Shown: piece after piece, positions 61,524-64,000 of the stretch
How the letters are laid out: every line of letters begins with the position of its first letter
Numbering within the stretch: position 1 is the first letter of the stretch
Assembly (NCBI RefSeq): GCF_030295765.1
Contig: NZ_AP027292.1
Coordinates: forward strand, 3,596,001-3,660,000
Source: Neptuniibacter halophilus
GTDB lineage: Bacteria; Pseudomonadota; Gammaproteobacteria; Pseudomonadales; Balneatricaceae
DNA length: 64,000 bases
Direction: 5' to 3'
Position numbers and translations under genes: made by a program
Notes under the pieces: generated by a model
Database searches by the model: none
The model's input: only the letters and a program-made list of their open reading frames with translations
What the model was told of the DNA's origin: nothing

Positions 61524-61997
61524 ATGAAATACGAGATTGACCGCATCGACCGGCATATCCTCCGATGCCTGCAGCAGGATAACCGGATCAGTAATCAGAA
61601 ACTGGCAGAAGAGGTGGGCCTCTCTCCACCGGCTTGTCTGCGTCGGGTACGAAAATTGCGCGAGGAAGGGGTGATCATGGCCGATGTGTCGCTGATCAAC
61701 CCACGCATGATTGGTCAGTCCCTGAATATTATTGTTGAGGTTGAGATGGGGCGTGACTCCATCGATGTTCACGATAACTTTATGCGTAAGATGCAGCAGG
61801 CTGCCGAAGTGACTCAATGCTATCAGGTCACCGGTGAGATCGATTTTGTACTGGTGATTGTGGTGCGGGATATGGAGGCCTACGAGTCTTTTGCCCGGCG
61901 CGAACTGGCGAGTGACCCGAATCTGCGTAAGTTCAGGTCACTGATCTCACTGCGCAGAAATAAATTTTCCACGCAACTGGATGTGGATCAGCTCTGA
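61524..61997 (+). CDS. Lrp/AsnC family transcriptional regulator
   Basis: A 157-residue Lrp-type regulator: an HTH (about residues 5-62, DRIDRHILRCLQQDNRISNQKLAEEVGLSPPACLRRV) and a C-terminal RAM ligand domain (about 70-150, containing VTGEIDFVLVIVVRDMEAYESF). It is divergent from the nucleoside-recognition/rarD operon by about 150 bases of AT-rich sequence, so it may regulate that operon (inference). Confidence 0.92.
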   Translation: MKYEIDRIDRHILRCLQQDNRISNQKLAEEVGLSPPACLRRVRKLREEGVIMADVSLINPRMIGQSLNIIVEVEMGRDSIDVHDNFMRKMQQAAEVTQCYQVTGEIDFVLVIVVRDMEAYESFARRELASDPNLRKFRSLISLRRNKFSTQLDVDQL

Positions 61998-62081
61998 TTG
62001 GTCACTGACTGTCAGCGCACAGAGCAGTGAGGGCAGCAAATGAGCACGAAATGGACAAACCGTGTGGCCTTGCGGGCGGTG

Positions 62082-62804
62082 TTAATCGTACACTGCCGTC
62101 CCGGAAGTTTGACGACGTAACTGTTCGTTGAGCTGCTGCATAAACTGAGGATGATCCGCCAGATAGCGTTTTGAAATATAAGCCCCCATGGGCATTGGTT
62201 TTTCGACTATCTGTAAAAATCGTTGCGGATCGATGCCGAGGCGCCGGCAGCTATCAAGAAAAACATGCTCAGCAAGAAATACCGCATTCACCCGGCCCCG
62301 TATCAGGGGTTTTAAAAGGTCATCAACATCGCCCGGTGTGTAGGTTACACGGTAGTCATGTTCCAGCAGCCAGCGATGGGTGTTGGTATTGAGATGGGTC
62401 GCAATGCCCGCCTGTGATTTGAATGCCATGTCGTCGGGTAACAGAGGCGCATCACTTCGCAGGAACCATGACCAGCGGTTGATCAGCACCGGGTCTGATA
62501 ACACGGCAATCTGGTTGCGCTCGCGGTTTTCAGATGCCAGGAAAAAGCCATCATAGTGTCCCTTGCGTACTTCCTGAACAGCCCGTCCATAGTTTGGAAC
62601 CAGTGAAAATACATAGGGCTGTCGAAGTGCCTGCAGCGCACTTTCCAGTTGCTCAATGCCCACGCCCCTGAACTGGCCATCAGCATAGTAGGTCAGGGGA
62701 GGGAAGTCGGGGACTGCCAGTCGGATAGGGTGTTCGGCTCTGCTCTGAACGCTCAGAAAAAGCAGCAGTACGGTAAAGAGAAGGCTGTATAAACGATTCT
62801 GCAC
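62082..62804 (-). CDS. SBP-3 family periplasmic binding protein
   Basis: A 240-residue periplasmic protein with a signal peptide (MQNRLYSLLFTVLLLFLSVQSRA). The mature part has the SBP_bac_3 pattern: IRLAVPDFPPLTYYADGQFRGVGIEQLESAL and LKPLIRGRVNAVFLAEHVFLDSC. The GTG start at 62804 has AGGAA 7 bases upstream. It has no permease gene beside it. Such orphan proteins often belong to sensor or signalling systems. Ligand unknown. Confidence 0.82.
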   Translation of the reverse strand: MQNRLYSLLFTVLLLFLSVQSRAEHPIRLAVPDFPPLTYYADGQFRGVGIEQLESALQALRQPYVFSLVPNYGRAVQEVRKGHYDGFFLASENRERNQIAVLSDPVLINRWSWFLRSDAPLLPDDMAFKSQAGIATHLNTNTHRWLLEHDYRVTYTPGDVDDLLKPLIRGRVNAVFLAEHVFLDSCRRLGIDPQRFLQIVEKPMPMGAYISKRYLADHPQFMQQLNEQLRRQTSGTAVYD

Positions 62805-62867
62805 AGGCCGGTTCCTGTTTGATTACTGAGTGTTTATTAAAAGGTATAAAGTGGTCAGCAGAAAGTC

Positions 62868-62894
62868 AAAAAAAGCCGGCCAATAATGGCCGGC
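62868..62894 (-). terminator. Terminator after the formate dehydrogenase gamma gene
   Basis: On the minus strand GCCGGCC-ATTATT-GGCCGGC is followed by a T-run. It lies about 170 bases after the stop of the gene at 63066. Confidence 0.85.
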
Positions 62895-63034
62895 AAAAGA
62901 AGCACGTTTGTAAGGTACTTGCGCACAGACTCAGAACAGCTCTGCCAGGGAGAGTCGTTATAGCCGCGACGCAGGCTCTTGGGGTAACTACAAACGTTAT
63001 GGTGAAGATCTTTACGGTGATAGTTCGGTGACAT

Positions 63035-63058
63035 GCTGCCTGAACAGGCTCAGGCAGC
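63035..63058 (-). terminator. Hairpin just after the formate dehydrogenase gamma stop
   Basis: GCTGCCTGA pairs with TCAGGCAGC around a 6-base loop, 7 bases after the stop on the minus strand. No T-run follows; it may protect the mRNA 3' end or be a weak terminator. Confidence 0.45.
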
Positions 63059-63065
63059 ACATTCG

Positions 63066-64000
63066 TCAGCTATCAGAATTACGTTTAACCTCTTCATACC
63101 AGAGATCATGGTGCTGTTTAGCCCAGGTCTCATCGACATAACCGGTTTTCATTCCCTCCAGCGCACCTTCAGTACCGATGGTGCCGATATAGATATGGCC
63201 AAGGGACGCTGCCATCAGGATCAATGACCCGGCAGCATGCAACAGGTTAGCGATCTGCATCGTTTCGCGGATCTGGCCAAAGTTCTGGAAATCCAGTACC
63301 AGACCGCTGCCGCAAACGACAAGACCTACGATTGTGAGTAACCAGAACCAGACTTTTTCACCACCGTTCATATAGCCCGCACTGGGGTGGGCTTTACCGA
63401 TGATGCCGCCGCCTTTCAGGAACCAGATCAGATCATTGCGGTTGAAAAAGTTATGCTTGATCCAGCGCACGATCATAAACAGCAGGCCCAGCACAAACAG
63501 CGGCCCAAGGTAGTTATGCGCCAGTTTGCAGAACATGATGTAGCTCGCCCAGAGCGAATCACCCATCGCTGCTTTGAGGAAGAACTTGCCGTAGAGCAGG
63601 CTCAGACCGGAGAGTGCGAGGATGATAAACAGTACCGCAACCGTCCAGTGATTGGCGCGATCGAGACGTTTCCAGCGCTCGATCAACTGACCGGAACGCG
63701 GATGATCGAGTTTCTTCTGCCCGACCAGCAGGTAGAAGATCAGCAGAACCCCGAGTGTACCGCCGATGGCATACAGCCCGGCTGGCGTGATCCACTGATT
63801 ACGCCAGTGACGCCATTCCTCGCCCTTGACGTTAATCAGCTGGCCGGCTTCGTTACCCTGTGCCTGGGTACGGCCGGTTTCACCCTGCTGAACCACCTGC
63901 CAGTACTCTGCACCGGCAAACCCCGCGACTTTAGCGTCGGAAGGTGTTGCCTGTACCTGAGCTGCAAACAGCAGGCCCAGCAACAGTAACAAGTGAGATG
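63066..64000 (-). CDS. Formate dehydrogenase gamma subunit, cytochrome b556 (cut by window end)
   Basis: The membrane cytochrome b subunit of a periplasmic formate dehydrogenase (FdoI/FdnI family). The C-terminal part has four membrane segments with haem histidines around RANHWTVAVLFIILALSGL (about residue 115), FCKLAHNYLGPLFVLGLLF (about 155), and NLLHAAGSLILMAASLGHIYIG (about 265). The N-terminus is a hydrophobic, signal-like segment (LLLLLGLLFAAQVQA). The frame stays open to base 64000 with only a TTG at 63992, so the true start lies beyond the window. The other subunits would be upstream. Confidence 0.88.
   Translation of the reverse strand, partial: SHLLLLLGLLFAAQVQATPSDAKVAGFAGAEYWQVVQQGETGRTQAQGNEAGQLINVKGEEWRHWRNQWITPAGLYAIGGTLGVLLIFYLLVGQKKLDHPRSGQLIERWKRLDRANHWTVAVLFIILALSGLSLLYGKFFLKAAMGDSLWASYIMFCKLAHNYLGPLFVLGLLFMIVRWIKHNFFNRNDLIWFLKGGGIIGKAHPSAGYMNGGEKVWFWLLTIVGLVVCGSGLVLDFQNFGQIRETMQIANLLHAAGSLILMAASLGHIYIGTIGTEGALEGMKTGYVDETWAKQHHDLWYEEVKRNSDS

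Noticed and set aside
62868..63065. Possible small genes between the SBP-3 and formate dehydrogenase genes
   Set aside because: Frames of 60-70 codons there lack ribosome sites and overlap hairpins; the stretch looks like a 3' UTR with a terminator.
1..64000. CRISPR arrays, prophage genes, insertion sequences, tRNA or rRNA genes
   Set aside because: No regular spaced repeats, transposase or integrase motifs, or tRNA-like cloverleaf sequences were noticed on reading the window.

Overview
The window reads as a chromosomal segment of a marine-type gammaproteobacterium. I infer an Oceanospirillales/Oceanospirillaceae-like relative (Neptuniibacter, Amphritea or Marinobacterium style) from the gene content and the mid-50s G+C feel of the sequence; there is no rRNA or other marker here to prove it. 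No tRNA, rRNA, CRISPR array, prophage or insertion sequence was seen.

Left end (1-8.8 kb): a housekeeping envelope block. It holds the end of a LolC/E permease gene, lolD, a DUF2062 gene (opposite strand), comEC, an ExbB/ExbD pair, lpxK, a Trm112-like gene, kdsB, a low-molecular-weight tyrosine phosphatase gene and murB. Then come prpE (propionyl-CoA synthetase), an enoyl-CoA-hydratase-like gene and a short-chain dehydrogenase gene.

Core (13-55 kb): an unusually complete PQQ-dependent alcohol oxidation island. It contains pqqABCDE plus pqqH; a porin gene; ercA with an ErcS-type kinase gene; a FIST-domain NosP-like gene with a NahK/ErcS'-type hybrid kinase gene; an ErbR/AgmR-type response regulator gene; a rhodanese-like 'PQQ CXXCW' gene; a nitrate/sulfonate/taurine-type ABC importer operon plus an MFS gene; and the PedA1A2BC-type ABC system linked in Pseudomonas putida to lanthanide handling. 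A cupredoxin-fold gene without copper ligands follows, then a sensor kinase gene flanked by two paralogous response regulator genes. The catalytic part has two quinoprotein alcohol dehydrogenases. One at 43299-45125 carries Asp-Phe-Ser at the catalytic Asp+2 position (calcium type, PedE/ExaA). One at 49552-51303 carries Asp-Tyr-Asp (lanthanide type, PedH). Around them are cytochrome c PedF, a substrate-binding-like protein, a SoxYZ-like carrier, a zinc metallohydrolase, cytochrome b561, an exported pentapeptide-repeat protein and the NAD aldehyde dehydrogenase ExaC.

How it fits together (inference from known families): alcohols enter the periplasm and are oxidised by PedE or PedH using PQQ made by pqqA-E. 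Electrons pass to PedF and the respiratory chain, and the aldehyde is oxidised by PedE/PedH or, in the cytoplasm, by ExaC to acid, which PrpE-type ligases could activate. Several two-component proteins (ErcS-like, NahK-like, ErbR, PedS2/PedR2-like) would choose between the Ca and Ln enzymes and tie expression to substrate and perhaps nitric oxide. Short repeated motifs upstream of pedF/pedE, pedH, exaC, pqqA, ercA, nosP and the ABC importer are candidate operators.

Right end (55-64 kb): unlinked genes for a lipoprotein, a GlcD-type FAD oxidase, a lipoate-ligase-like protein, a YkgJ-type Cys-cluster protein, a bacterial voltage-gated channel with an unusual filter, RarD, a nucleoside-recognition (Gate) membrane protein, an Lrp/AsnC regulator, an SBP-3 protein and the gamma subunit of a formate dehydrogenase cut by the window edge.
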